Source: Thysanoteuthis rhombus (lineage: Eukaryota > Mollusca > Cephalopoda > Oegopsida > Thysanoteuthidae). Taken from it: a DNA stretch of 64,000 nucleotides. Under the pieces are notes generated by a model. The model ran no database searches and had not been told where the DNA came from. It was given only the letters and a program-made list of their open reading frames with translations. Within the stretch, counting starts at the first letter, position 1. Each line of letters opens with the position of its first letter. Position numbers and translations under genes: made by a program. Positions 36,737 to 49,700 of this stretch are shown here, piece after piece. The DNA lies in the NCBI GenBank assembly GCA_963457665.1, contig OY735220.1:33238969-33302968 (forward strand), in the 5' to 3' direction.

Positions 36737-38734
36737 GGAAAAATATATAATATGGAAAAAAAATAACCCCAAACATTTAAGGACTGTAAAGTGAAAATAT
36801 GAAAGTTGTTGGGTCTTTTTTTTAAAATCTAATTTGGATGTTTTGAATGATGATAATGTTCTTTCGGGAACTTTTTTCATTTTTGAGAAATAGTGAGTTT
36901 TGAATTTATGATGAAATACTGTTATTTAACAAAAATCTGAAGATAATTCATGTAAGCCGAACCTCCGTAAAAATCACGGAAATCAAGTGTCCAGTTTAGC
37001 GTTGTAATAATAAACAGACTTCCCCACGTAAAACCTTTAAAATACATTTTTCCCCCTTAAACTAGCGATTTCCAGGAGACTCTTGGGTGTATGGGCTGAA
37101 AGCACTAAAAACGGAAAGAATAATGAAATTCTCTTACGAGAACTGCAAGGTTCAACTAAGAAACGAATCTCAACTAAAATTCTTAATCCTTTTCCTACAC
37201 TGGAAAAATACTTCGTTGACCAGCTTGGAAAAATACTTAAATTTGTTTCACCCTTATTTATTAGTTTGTTTCGAAGTATACTTATGATACGTTGAAACAT
37301 ACTTATACAAATATAGGGGTAAAAAAATTAGAGTAATTTCCAAATGTTAGTCAAGTCTCGACAAAACATTTTTTCCCTTTTACGATGTAAACCTAAGTTT
37401 GGTACAGATTCAAAATGATTAATGAAAAAAAGTGGAAAATTGATGTGGCAAGACTGATAAATATACTGAAAAAAAAGCGTGTTTTTTTTTTTTAAATAGT
37501 AAAATTAAATTCGTTGAATGGGAAACAATTAGCTATGAAATAAATATGCTACAGACGCAAGCGGACACAAATAATTTTTCAATTTTTTCAATAGCTAGCT
37601 CTAGCAACCTGCAAAGATTTTTGATACTTTTTGCAGAAATTTGATACTTTTGATGATGGAGAAAGTTCAAATATTCAAGTATCAATTATTTAAAAATATC
37701 AACATTTTGCAAAAAAATCTAATTACATCTAAGCTTTGTTAAAAAAAATTATCTAAAAACGATTTTTTATACCTTAATGCAACGAAAATATCTAAATTTA
37801 GATATAAAATATCCAAGCTGGCTATGCTGAAAGTGAAATTTTTCCGAGCATGAGCAGTGCATCTGTGATTAAAGTGTCCATTTAATCCAAAAACCGTTAT
37901 ATTGGGGTCCATTAAATCAAGGATTTACTGTACTTTATTCACTCTAAAATGAGCATCAAAGTTCATAGAACGCTGTAGCTTGTTATAATGCGGAAGTCAG
38001 GGTCCAAAATTTTTTTCTGAGTTATAAGTAAATCTGAATCATATTGAATTTTCATTTTTTAAAAATCCTTGATCCAAGTTCTCCCAACTCTTCTTCAAGA
38101 CCGACCCGTAATGAAAAAAGAAAACATAGGGATTGAACTAAAGTAAGGCTATTCTGGCAGGAAGATTAACTAAATATAAATTTTTTGTTGTCTTGACAGC
38201 TCACTCACCAGAAGGTTATATTTTGACAAAACTTAGTTACATTTGTAGCATGTGTCTGGATTTGACAATACATTTGTTGGTAATCTTTTCAGTGACAGAT
38301 GACAGGGAAATGGTTTAATTCTTTTTCTTTTCACTGTTGGTGTAACCCCATTCAGTGTTAGGCATATTTTTGACTGTTTTTAGTATCTTTTGGGGGATTT
38401 TTTTTCCTATTTTTTAACATTTATTGATTTTTTGCTGTATGAAAAATACTTTTCGAGTTGGTAGTACAGATCTGATTGGCCTCTCTAGTTTCAATACGTT
38501 TGTGCTATTGATGGCCAAATTTAACAACCATGGACCCAGTGCATAACATTATTAAGGGGTCTTCCTATTTTTGCATTTAGCTCTTATTTTGAGAGCCGAA
38601 CTTAACGTATTGAAAATCAGAGTCAATTCTCGAACCGTGTTAAAAGCAATTCCATTTTGTTACAAAAATCAATTATTTTTGTGCCAATCTAATATATGTA
38701 ATATATAAATTTGTAAATATTTAAGACTTGTCGG

Positions 38735-38870
38735 TTCAGATCAGTTGGTAAGAGAGCCATCTTCCAATCACATGGTTGTGATTTCAAATCATGGTTGGGA
38801 AATGTTATTTTCATTTATAGGTTTTGTTTAACATAATGTGATTAACAAACAGTAAAGAGTTAACTCCCCT
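38735..38870 (+). repeat. tRNA-derived SINE
   Basis: GTTCAGATCAGTTGGTAAGAG resembles an A-box region and GTGATTTCAAATCATGG a B-box. It sits just outside the mariner right end. Confidence 0.5.
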
Positions 38871-39029
38871 AAATTTGGTGAGTATTGTTTTTCTTCTCTT
38901 GTTATAGCAGAAAACAAAGTCAATTCCAATTTTTTTTAACAGAACTAAATCATAAAACAAAAAATAAGATGAAATTTGACAGCAATGATACGTAAATTCT
39001 GACTTACTTCAAAAGGACAAATCTTTTCA

Positions 39030-39270
39030 CCAGAAGACGTGTTGAAAATGTCCATTGGAAGTTTTTCTGCATATGGTTTATTCTCCAGTTTTGATACCTT
39101 CAGGCTATCATTTGTTTCCCAATCTACCTTTACTCATGGAATACACAATTTAGCTGGAAGGTAGTTTGAGGTCACAGAAAATCAGAGAAAATCTTTTATC
39201 AGAAGATTTCCTCTAAAGAATACAGATGCAAAACAGTCCAGTCTGCACTAAACAAAGAGCAGATGTCTTT
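39030..39270 (+). mobile_element. Mariner transposase fragment
   Basis: YSPVLIPSGYHLFPN corresponds to the YSPDLAPSDYHLF catalytic motif and is followed shortly by GIHNLAGR and EVTENQRKS, matching the C-terminus with an internal gap. The catalytic Asp pair is eroded. Confidence 0.6.
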
Positions 39271-39514
39271 TCTAACTGCCTGATAAACAATCGATAAAGT
39301 TTATCAATGTATGTGTTATTCCTTTAACAAAATACATTTTCTTCTATTGGATAACAGACGAGAATGAAACAAGCAATTGAACTTTCTTATCTAAGGCCAG
39401 AAATACTCAAGCTGTCAACCAATCGATATGAAATGGGATTGATTATTATTTCTCAGCAAGCTGTAATTTCTCAGCTGGGGTGTAGCTTTTACAAGCCCCC
39501 CCCGACCCTGCCAT

Positions 39515-39985
39515 TGTAAGAGTAATCAGGTCTTGTTAGTCACTTAATAGAAGCCATCACATGGCCAACATCTTTTGGCAGCATGCCACATTGAAGTGAT
39601 CAATTAAAAAATTAGAAAAAGGGGTGATCCATGAATAAGTTATTTCTGTCGTCATTTATTTGGCAGTGATCACTATAAAAAACTGAATTTTAATGAAAAA
39701 CAAGCGTGAATGCTGCCAGACACAAACTGAGGGATCAATTTAGCATAAAATTACATTGAAAATTGAACTCCCACTAAAAAAACTTTTTTGGTGGGAGGTT
39801 CAAAAAAGCAAAAAATGTTTTTTTCCAGACATATGAAGGACTAAAAGTTTGAATTTCCAGCCCTTTAGCTCCACTAGTGTGGTCTGTATGGATGATACAC
39901 ACCCAGCTAGGCAAAACCAGTCAGGCGAACCAACTTAAAAACTGATACTGACAGTTCTGGTTGATGGTTTCTGATAAAGTTTAGA
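39515..39985 (+). repeat. Repeat family A, copy 4 (near full length)
   Basis: From AGGTCTTGTTAGTCACTTAATAG to GACAGTTCTGGTTGATGGTTTCT. The near-terminal AGAAGCCATCA and TGATGGTTTCT are inverted partners, which hints at a terminal-inverted-repeat element. Confidence 0.8.
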
Positions 39986-40239
39986 AAAGAAAACATTCAG
40001 TGTTTATCAGAATAGGACTGTAAGTGTTCAAAATAATCAAAAGGGCTCTTGTATAATAAGAAACCGATTAACTCTGGGGACTTTCCTGTGTATATATACT
40101 GTTGATGCAAACTTTCCAAGTGCCATCTCTTACACAACATTAGGGAAATCTCAGAAATGTTTTTGATGTTTACTCAGCTCTTTACTATTTGTGCGTTCAT
40201 ATCCTTTAAGGAATGTTTGTTGAAAATAGATGAGTGTAC

Positions 40240-40700
40240 TTAATTAAAGTATTTTAAAATAATGAATTGGTGGAACATTTGCAGGAAAATACAGCACAAA
40301 CACATGAACCCGTGGAAAAATTGGAAGTGAATCAATCAAGTTGTTGAAAAGATGCATCGGAACAGGGTTAGGATGTCGCTTTTGCTGTTTGACTACTATC
40401 ATCCTCATGTTACAAATGTGATGCAGTAAGCAGTCATGGAGCTGGGATTGGGAGTTCCTCCACATATAGTGTATTCTCCGGACACAACACCTTCAGACTA
40501 TCACTTGTTTTGCTACATTAAAAACTCCTTGTCTACAATTTCTATACATTGAATGAATCCTCGGAGAATACATCGAATCAAAAGCGGAATCATTCTTTTA
40601 TGATGGAATACACACTTTATCTGAATGGTGCTTTAAGGTCATAAAAAGCCAGGGAAAATACTTCCATGGAAGAATAATGATGATATGAATTTATATGAAG
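40240..40700 (+). mobile_element. Mariner transposase C-terminal half
   Basis: Translations give PHVTNVMQ and MELGLGVPPHI, then YSPDTTPSDYHLFCYIKN, ESFFYDGIHTLSEW and VIKSQGKYF. These correspond in order to the mariner segments HDNARPH..., YSPDLAPSDYHLF and FYRDGI..LPERW. Stops and shifts are present. Confidence 0.7.
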
Positions 40701-41269
40701 ATATTTCCTAGAAAAAATGGAAACTTTTAGATCAAATTAATATATTCTTTTCAATTGAAGAGAATTAGCACAGAAAAACCAAAGATTCAGTAACTAACGT
40801 TTCAGAAAACATTTACTTTTTATTGCAAAAAGTGTTGGGGAGGGGAATGATCATTCATTTTGAGTGAAAATCAACTTTTGAAATCCTGGCCTTGACCATG
40901 GCTGGAAACAGAAAAATGTAAAATTCATTTTAACACAGACTCACTTATAACATGGTAGAAAATTAGGGACCCCGACTTCTCTGTTATAATTAGTCAACAG
41001 GCTATATATACATACACATAATTCTGTAATCAGCTTGTGGTGTTTCTTGATCTGCTAAGTTGATGAATTCATTATTTGGTCGTGAAAGGTTCACTGTAAT
41101 TAATACATTTATATGCTTGTAAAATTTTTATTGTCCCAGCTGAAGGAATATAGAAATACTGCGTTTCACCACATATAACTCAGTACCATGGATGATCACC
41201 CCTTCACCCCAAGAGAACTTCAATTTTGAATGGAAAATGCGTTATCCTGTGTGTACAATTATGCATACA

Positions 41270-41530
41270 AATATATATTATGATTATAAATTACGTTATA
41301 TCATATATCATTTGAAATGATCTGTCATTACACAGTTAATGTATCAATTGGCCTACACAACGTAAATACAATAAACAAAGAAAATGGGGCTCTTGCAGGA
41401 ATTGAACCTGTAACCTGTAACGACGGGAAATCATTACAAATAAGAGATATTTCTGTATGATGTAACATAATTTATAATCATTCTGTCGGATCATATATAT
41501 CTATTTCTAAATACAAATATATATTATGTA
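41270..41530 (-). repeat. TA-rich element with tRNA 3'-half-like piece
   Basis: TTTGAAATGATCTGTCATTACACAGTTAATGT (41319-41342) matches the arms of the palindrome at 62251-62359. The reverse complement of 41389-41415 reads ACAGGTTCAATTCCTGCAAGAG..., a tRNA T-arm and acceptor-like end, but no 5' tRNA half is found. Confidence 0.45.
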
Positions 41531-42396
41531 TACAAATATGTATAACAATTATGTTTCTGTAGATGATTTGTCCTTGGAGCTTTTAGCCCGAAATTTTCAG
41601 GAAAAAAAAAATGCGGATTTTACATGGAGAAAAACAGTATCCAATAAAAATGAACAGTGATCAGAATTGTTCAAATTCCTCACAAAAGTAATTAGTAACT
41701 TTGAACTTTCGTCAACTCTTGTTATGAGGAAAGTACAAAATAAACCAACAAGGAATGAAAATTTTATCAAATGATTTTTTACTCAACAAATGATTGCAAA
41801 TTTATTAAATCTTGGCTTTACAAAGTCCAAAAAACATAGATTTTAGCTGGAAAAAGTGATAGAAGTAGGATTCGGGAAGTAAGTTTATGGTAAAGTTAGG
41901 CTTGGGAAACTAGGTATAAGGTAATGTCTCTATTAGTAGAGATGGGTCATATAAAAACTCTGAAAATTGAAAAATAGGTAAAAGTGTTACCTCCACATAC
42001 CCTAACACCCCTATTTCTATCCGCAGTCGGAAGCTCTTTCAGGGAGAGAATACAGACACAAAAAAAAAAAAAAAAAAAAAAAAATCTTTGGTTTAGTTTT
42101 CAAATTATCATCATGACTTTATTACAAAGCCATTAAGGAAAAATCCTTCCTTTAATCAACGCATACTAATTACCAATGTGCAGACGTCTTCTATCATGCT
42201 AAGAGATGCAACTGACATAGCAAAACAGAAGTTCGTTCATGTAACTGACAAAGTGAAATAAAATTTCATTCATGATCCTGCTGAATTTGAAGCACAATAA
42301 AAAATTTAAAAAAGTAATAAAAATAAAAAATAAAAAAACCGGTTTGTGGTCAACAGAATGTTATCCTCCATTATCCATGAATATAAAATGCAACAT

Positions 42397-42409
<13 letters not shown>

Positions 42410-42483
<74 letters not shown>
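42410..42483. repeat. (TA)n microsatellite
   Basis: Alternating TA with two GTATA/ATACAT interruptions. Confidence 0.9.
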
Positions 42484-42484
<1 letters not shown>

Positions 42485-42499
42485 TTCATACATGCTGTC

Positions 42500-42945
42500 A
42501 TTTTTGACAGCATGGATAAACTAGTTATACATAGATTTATTCAGAGCTATTGTCCTCATCTTGGTCGCTTGGTTATTTATAAGTTTATTCATTGTCGTTC
42601 GCAGCCAGACCACTGAGAGATTGAGAGGGGCAGGGAAGCCTCTAGTTGCATTATTGAGTAGAGTGTAGAACGTGGTCTCTTCCTTGGGAGAAAACAGAAT
42701 CGCCATGGGAGGCTCTCTTAATGATAACAAGCTGCATACAGCACCTAGTCAGTCACCCATCTAGTTACTGAGTAGGATCAACATTGCTCAAATTCGATGA
42801 TAGTTTAAGAACCAGGGTATCCAACTTGATTTAGCCATAACTGTTTATATGAACTATCAAGATGAGGACAATATAGACAACCAAGATGAAGTCAATGGTC
42901 TGAATAAATATGTATAACAATAATTTCTCATCTCAAAAATTCAGA
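42500..42945. repeat. Element with inverted CCAAGATGAGGACAAT ends
   Basis: The word ATTGTCCTCATCTTGG at 42549-42564 and its inverse ATCAAGATGAGGACAAT at about 42857-42873 face each other. A related CCAAGATGAGGATAGTCC lies at 49880 next to the hammerhead-like segment. Confidence 0.45.
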
Positions 42946-43089
42946 TAGAAAATCCCTCTTTTGATATTCTTTAGTATCATTGGAAATTTCTGAGCAATCT
43001 ATCTTTGTAACAAGGTTACCAGATTCGGCCAGAAGGAGAGATAATCCAAGCCTTTTCCAAGAGACTTATCCAACACTAGCATTGAAATA

Positions 43090-43380
43090 GCATCAAATCT
43101 AAAAATCAAGTGAGTTTGTTTTACCGCTCCAAGAGGCTGCTATTTATATGAACATATAAACATGCTTGCTCGATTTCCAAATTCAACGTTTTTCCATTGC
43201 TCATATTGGGTAGCATTGAATTGGGAAATTAAGTGAGTGTGGAGGCAAAGGTTCACCACCTCAAGAAGCCTTGCTATTAAACCTCTGCCTCCAGACTGGC
43301 TTGATTTCCAGATTTAAAGCTATTCCAATGTCTGTGCAGGTTAAGTGTCCAAGATTAAGCTCCCGTTCTGGCCCAAATCT
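43090..43380 (-). repeat. SINE pieces next to the PCS2 3' end
   Basis: CCTCCAGACTGGCTTGATTTCC...AATGTCTGTGCAGGTTAAG resembles the SINE at 57870-57980. A weaker copy precedes it at 43120-43200. Confidence 0.4.
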
Positions 43381-43401
43381 GGGAACCTCCTTTTACAATG
43401 T

Positions 43402-43407
43402 TTTATT
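43402..43407 (-). terminator. Polyadenylation signal of PCS2 overlapping the stop codon
   Basis: Minus strand reads TGAATAAAA: stop and canonical AATAAA share bases. Confidence 0.5.
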
Positions 43408-43738
43408 CAATGTTTTTTTTTACAACAACTTTTATTTTCTTGCTGGATCTGACAAATTTTTAGCACGACAGCCAATTGTCGATTGAGGCCAGCCACTTCA
43501 TTGATCAGAGATTCACTGGCTGGTTGAAGTTGCTGACTCAAGGCATCGTGTAATATTTTGCCAATCAGTAATGGTTGGTTCTGCTCTTGTGGCGCCATTC
43601 TTCCTGCACAGCAGAATGGCCAACTAAGAAGTAACATGCAGAAGAGATATTTGTTGTCGATGGAGATGTCAAAGATGTGCTGAGAGGAACTTGGATATTT
43701 TCCGGATGTAGGATTTGTGGCTTCAGCCATTTTTTGAG
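43407..43738 (-). CDS. PCS2 coding exon 4 (Cys-rich C-terminus)
   Basis: Acceptor GTTTCAG. It encodes [11 protein letters not shown], then [15 protein letters not shown], then a tail ending SCCKKKH. The TGA at 43409-43407 overlaps an AATAAA (43407-43402), so the 3' UTR would be only a few tens of bases if that signal is used. Confidence 0.9.
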
Positions 43739-46700
43739 CTGAAACGAAATCAAGAGGAAAATAAAGTGGGATGATCAATGAAAAACTTAAAAACACCTGC
43801 TTTTTGTGTTGATGATTGAAGCGTAAATAATTAATGACAGGATAAAGTAATCTGACTATAGAATTAGACTAGGATAATTAGTTAAATGAAATTAAAAAAT
43901 CTACTAACATTCGAAAGGGAAATTATGAATCATTGCCATTCATATGTGCTGCTTTTTACCTAAAAAATAATCAGTGTCAGTGGTAAAATTGAGTTGCCTT
44001 GATGAAAATACTACCAGTATGGTTTAAATTATAAATTTATGATTAAAAAAAGACAGATCTGATAAGTCACTCGATTGGGTGATCAATTAAAACATTAGTA
44101 AATGGAGTGATCAATGAACATATTACTTTTCATGCTTTTGGGGGGCTATGATCACTATAAAGTACAAATTGTAAATACTGCTGGACACAAACTAAGGGAC
44201 CAATTTAGCATGAACTTTCATTGTAAATTGAACCCCAATAGAAAAATAAAGGAGACAAATTTAAAAACAACAAATTATTTTCTCTATTCTGGAGAGGGAA
44301 GTGTGCGTGTAAAATTTCAAGATCCTACAATGTACAGTCAAGGCTTGAGCAGAGTCATAGATATATACATATAGATGTCAGAACATATTAATAACCTAAA
44401 CCCAGCAACAGTGATTAAACTGGTCCCGGAAAGAAAAGTAGAAGTCTGTGAGGAAGAAAATCTTATTGTCTGAAAAGCTAGCAAGATATGTGATTGATGA
44501 GCGAGACCAGGCAAATACGAGAAAACAATGCAAAAGTTACAGAATATCATCTCTTTAATTTTCTTTTGACAAAGTAAAAACTTCATCTTCTCCCCATCCC
44601 CATCTTTGATGTTGTCAACACAACATTTTGTCCAACCCCTTCTCCAGCTCTTATCAGGTATATGATTCAAGGAAAGAAACAAATCTTCGGCCAACAGAAA
44701 ATTTGGCGTCCACTAAAAGTATATTTCCGATCATTTAAGAAATTTAAACATTATAAAACTATAGAAATATAAACGAATCAATATAGTGTGCATATGTACT
44801 AGAACTAATTGAATATCATCTGAAAAAATAAATCTTTTATCAAAAATTATCATATAAAAATAGATCTTTTATCTAAAATTATCTGATAAAAATAGATCTT
44901 TTATCTAAAATTATCAGATAAAAATGGATCTTTAATCTAAAATTATCAGATAAAAATAGATCTTTTATCTAAAATTATCTGATAAAAATGGATCTTTTAT
45001 CTAAAATTATCTGATAAAAATAGATCTTTTATCTAAAATTATCAGATAAAAATAGATCCTCTATCTAGAATAATCATATAAGAATAGATCTTCTATCTAA
45101 AATTATCTAAAAAAATACTAGCACAAGACTTGGATATTGTCAGTCCAAAATGACAATAGAGATCCAAAAAACACTTTTTTGATAAAAAACCCTATACAAT
45201 GTTTTTAGATGGTATCTAGTGGTGTATTCATGTAAATTTCCAATTTCCTAGAATGTGACTAGAAGTGCCTGTAGACATCTATGCAACCACAGACACACAA
45301 ACTCGCAAAGAGTGAAGAATCTGCATCCCATTTGGCTGGTTGGTTGGCCATTTGTACAGTGATTCGATAGACATTTTAAGACATAAGTGAGACACAAAGG
45401 CCTCCAAACGTCTCAATCCAGCTGTCAGAACAATCCATTTTTCGGCAGTATCAAGTACACAGATATGATCATACCAGCAATCAAGCACTCAGGCAATTCC
45501 AAAAATTATACACGGGAGAAGTTCCTAAACAACTGCTTTGCTAAGCAAAGAAAACCATATGGCGTTAAAATCCATACTAGCCCGACGTATGCATTCCATT
45601 GATGAGCTGATAAATGCAGTGTCCTTCAACTTGCTCACTCTCCAACGTAGCTCCTTGTCTGTATTCTTGAGAAAGTAATGTGTATCTTTTTCACTCTAGA
45701 AACCTTTACAAAAATGTTTGCTGCTTTACTTAGATTATTCACCTGACAAGGACTAAAGAATGGATCGGCTAAAAAGTTGTATTGACAACATCAAAGATCA
45801 GAAGAATAGATTCGATTGTCCAAATAAAAGTTGGAAAGTTAATGACTCTTTGCAAACTTATAAACGATTCATTTACCTTCTTGTACTTTCATCTGCTCTT
45901 CAACAATTGTGAACAATTCAATTTGTTTCACTTGCTGAAGTAATTCATGAATGGCACACCGATACTGTTTGGTCACTTCACAAGGACAACCAATGTCCAC
46001 CTTCTGGGTTTCTAGAAGCGTCTGTTCAGGTTCTAGTTCCATGGCCAAAGACAAAAGTTTAGCAACTGTTTTGCGCATGACCTTTTCCTGATTGTCTTCA
46101 GTTGTTTCTTCTTGCAAATACGAAGACCATTTATTCAGAAAAGTCAATATTTCTGGTGGCGTAGAGTAATGAAGACTCAGAGACAAACTACTGGAAATGC
46201 CAAATAAAATAAGGGGACCTGAATTCTGTTTCTTTTTGAGAATAACGTAACCTCGTGGCAAGCCTGGAGAAAAAAAAAATGACATTGTTGTCAAAAAATT
46301 GACTGATTTACAATTATTAGTAGATGGGGGATTTCAGAAAACATAAGACATTTCAGTTTGGGTGACAAATTCATCTTCATGTAAAAACTCAGACAATTAC
46401 AACATTGCAAGGTTAAACTTCTTTTGGGCTTCATGTCTTTCATAAAAATGAGTTGGAAAACCATACATTTGGGGATTTGAAAGAACTTATACAAGTACAG
46501 GTAAAGCTCCTATTTTGCACAAGATGCATTCCAAGAAAATAGACAATCCAGGAGCTTTATCCAATCAGGGAACAATTACTGGTGAAGCCTCTTTTTTTTT
46601 GCGACTTCTTTGGTATAGTATTGTTCAAAGTAGGAGCAAACAAAGTCGAGGACTCACTTGTAAATTAGAATATGAATTTTCAGTAAGAAAAAGCAAGGAT

Positions 46701-49700
46701 AAATTAAAATTTCTTTTGATTTTTGAACTTTTGTTTTTTCCTTTGAAAAAGATATAAAAATTGAAAATTCACTTTTTTGTATGACAAACATGAAACCAGA
46801 ACAAAAACTTTTGAACAAGACTTAAAAAATACATCCATATCAAACGCGATTCCTTCATCTTTTTTCTGCTCAACAAACAAGGGATCTGAAATGAGATTCA
46901 TATAATCAAGGCATCCTTACGAGTTCCCTCCAAATCTTTATATTCTACTACTACTTGAGGGCCTCTGAGGATAGGGTAGTCCATTGCACTGGGGTGCAGA
47001 GAGCCAAGTGTTGTCCAAGACTTCCTTAGGTAAAGTCAGTGAAGTTGTATATTGGAACTACCAAATCAAAAATATATGTTCATTCATAAAATAGGTTGAC
47101 TCCATCATTTAGCTGTGGGTGAATATAGTATGACATGCTGAAAGGGTGATGACAGATGAAAATAGGATGGCTAAAAGACAAGATGTTTGTGCAATGTATG
47201 TGTGTGGGTCAGGAGGTGGGAGTGGGCATGACTCTGCACTACCTTATAATGTTTCTCTCAGAGGGCTCTATTGTGACTACTACTACCACTATCACAACAA
47301 CAACAAATACTCTGCAATGATAAATCAAAATGCTGTCTAATCGTATCTGCTGTACACTTCATTACAGTTTTGATTAATTTTCTAATAATTCGAATTTGAA
47401 CAATCAATTCCATTAAATTCATTTAAACAATAACATACCATAATGTTACCAAAATAATTTTATGCTAACCTATGAAAAAGATAAAATACAAATAATTAGT
47501 CATTCAATGAAAAACCATTACATGATCACCATCTTTTGGCAGCATGTCATGTAAGGGATGATCAATTGAAAAATTGGAAAAGGGCTGGGATCAATGAATT
47601 ACTTACTTCTCTCGCCTTTTGATGGATGTTGATTACTAAAAAAAGCCCGCTTTAAAAAAAAAAGCATGAATGCTGCAAAACACAAACTGAGGAACCAGTT
47701 TAGCATAAGCTTACATCGTTAATTGAAATCCCAACTTAAAAATCTATTTGACGTTGAAATTTGAAAAAAACCTGTAAAAACAAATAAATGTTTCAATTTT
47801 CAGCCCTCTAGTTCCATTGATGCAGCCTGTAAGATGATACAGGCATAGATGGCCAGCCAGCCGTACTAACTTATGTTGACAGTTTTGGTTGACGGTCTCT
47901 TATTATGGATGGAATTTTAAATTTATGCTGAAATGGAATGTAAGACTTCTTCACCATAAGAACAGGACAGTCAGTTCCAAAGTTGTAAATTTTGTTTTTT
48001 CAATGCCAAGTGTCTTGGATCTATGGTCAACATGGCTATCTCACACACACAAGGTCTTGTGTTTGATTCTCGGTATTAGCGAAGAGTATAGAAAACCCTT
48101 TATTTGGAAAAATCTCCCTCTGCACTTAGCAGCTAATTGAGTACACTCTAAGCAGTGTGATTAGGATGGAAGAAAAAAAAATCAACAAATGATCAAGGGG
48201 AGATAATTGTAATTAGACATTCTATTTTCTCAGTATGAATTTAAAAGTTAATCCAACGAATATTCTGTTTAAATGAAAGTTGTGAAGTAATCAAATTTCA
48301 TTTCAACTTTAATTCTTTCAGAATTTAAAAATTGTGCAAAACTGACCAGTGGATTTGTCCAGGGCATTCATGGCTCTCAATAAAAGTGAGACTTTAATCC
48401 AATGTGGAGGATATTTGAACCGAGCAGTGTCCATAATGAGAACCAGATCCCGCCCAGGATGGAAGCCTGCAATGGGTGAAAAGTGTCCATCTCCAGTCTG
48501 TTGGAGAATTTTCCGAGAATAAGTCGCAACAATAAATGAGTCATCGCGTTGAGTGTATTCATCTATAACCTGATGGATGAACAAAAGAATGTCTTTAAAA
48601 TTCATGAAATGCAATTCTTCAACTTCTAAAATTTCTCTTTTTTTTTTTGGTAGATTTTGGGCTAATATCATATTTAAATTATTACAAAATGTTTTCATCC
48701 AATTCAAGAATCTAAACAGAGCGAAAAATATTTCATGTAAAAGTGAATAGAGTTTTGGATATAACATAATCTTCTTGATAATTATAAACAAAAAGACATT
48801 TGGGCGCCATATACTTCGAAGGACCCAGATTTCAACCATCAGAAAGATTACTCTTTTGGTCTTGTAGTGATTTATTTCATTACACAATTCTTACTAGGAC
48901 ACAATCCTTGTTTTGATTAAAGTTAGAGTGGTGCAGCGGGAAATTTGCAATTTAATAAAACTTGAATTAAAGTTCATACGGGAAATGAAAGTTTGGTTTG
49001 TTTATTCAACTTCAAAATCCAAAACTAAACAAAAAGTAAATAAATAAAATTGTTTGGTGTTAAGATACAAAAAAATATTTTAAGATAGAAATCGCGAATA
49101 TTATGCCGTGTTGCTCTAACTTGTGTCAAAACCAGGATTTTGTATTAAAACAAATCACTACTGGTGAAAAAAAGTAATCTTTCAGATGTTTTGAATTTGG
49201 GTCCCCCAAAGTGTTATTTTGCTAACATGTCATATAAAATAGAAAAGAGGAACCTGAAATATGAATTGTATCAAAACAGTACAACAAGAAAGAAAAATTT
49301 ATGGAAATAACAAGAGAAGATATTCTGGATCTAAAATTGTGTATTCAGTGTAGACACTTATAGATCAATAGTGAGTCTTGGTTGGAGTCTCAATAATTTC
49401 CCAGGACCAATGTTAGGCAAATCTTGGAACACAGTTCGGCAACTTACAGCCCACAAAAGGATTTTGACCGAGTCATAAACAAATTAAGCTGATTCTTTAT
49501 GTCCTCAAACAGATTCAAAAGATGCCTTGACTGAAAGAAATTCCAACCTAGATTGAGTTTTTTTATCACTAATTGGCATCCTTGGTTAAGCACAAACAAT
49601 ATTGTAGCATGTATTATTCCTAGATTTGAACCAAAATATAACCAGATGTATTTGAATAGATAATTTCCATGTTTCTCTGAAGTAATCTAATGGTTCTAGG

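Larger units (their letters stand above)
33519..37930. mobile_element. Pogo-like terminal-inverted-repeat element nested in mariner (tentative)
   Basis: Left end CAGTAAAATCACTGTTTGACGGA and right end, read inward, CAGTAAATCCTTGATTTAATGGA, each next to TA, the target of Tc1/mariner/pogo elements. No pogo transposase was recognised inside. The interior instead holds a hAT-like fragment, a GC-rich island, a (TA)n run and unassigned DNA, so boundaries are supported but identity is inferred. Confidence 0.4.
33058..38692 (-). mobile_element. Mariner element interrupted by a nested insertion
   Basis: Ends TTAGGTTGGTGCAAAAATAATTG at 33058 and its inverted partner CAATTATTTTTGTGCCAATCTAA at 38670-38692, each flanked by TA. 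Read backwards from 33430, the left part gives helix-turn-helix sequence (TREAAEELNVHHSTV) and then the transposase C-terminus (HFGHFQ, then FIGSRASEFYATRINGLV). The catalytic middle is missing. Subtracting the inner element (33519-37930) leaves about 1.2 kb, close to the usual 1.3 kb of mariner. Confidence 0.65.
38693..43406. other. Stretch downstream of PCS2
   Basis: Holds two mariner transposase fragments (39030-39270, 40240-40700), repeat family A copy 4, a (TA)n run at 42410-42483, SINE pieces and a poly-A run near 42060. No host gene seen. Confidence 0.5.

Noticed and set aside
41389-41416. tRNA gene on the minus strand
   Set aside because: T-arm and 3' acceptor look right, but the 5' half is missing, so it is a SINE or tRNA fragment.
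44114-44374. 86-codon frame
   Set aside because: Lies within repeat family A copy 5.
44826-45115. CRISPR-like regular repeats
   Set aside because: Units are contiguous 32-mers with no unique spacers, in an animal intron; it is a minisatellite.
48570-48887. N-terminal part of the long frame over PCS2 exon 2
   Set aside because: It is read-through of the intron; the acceptor CATCAG at 48570 and matching PCS1 exon length show where the exon begins.
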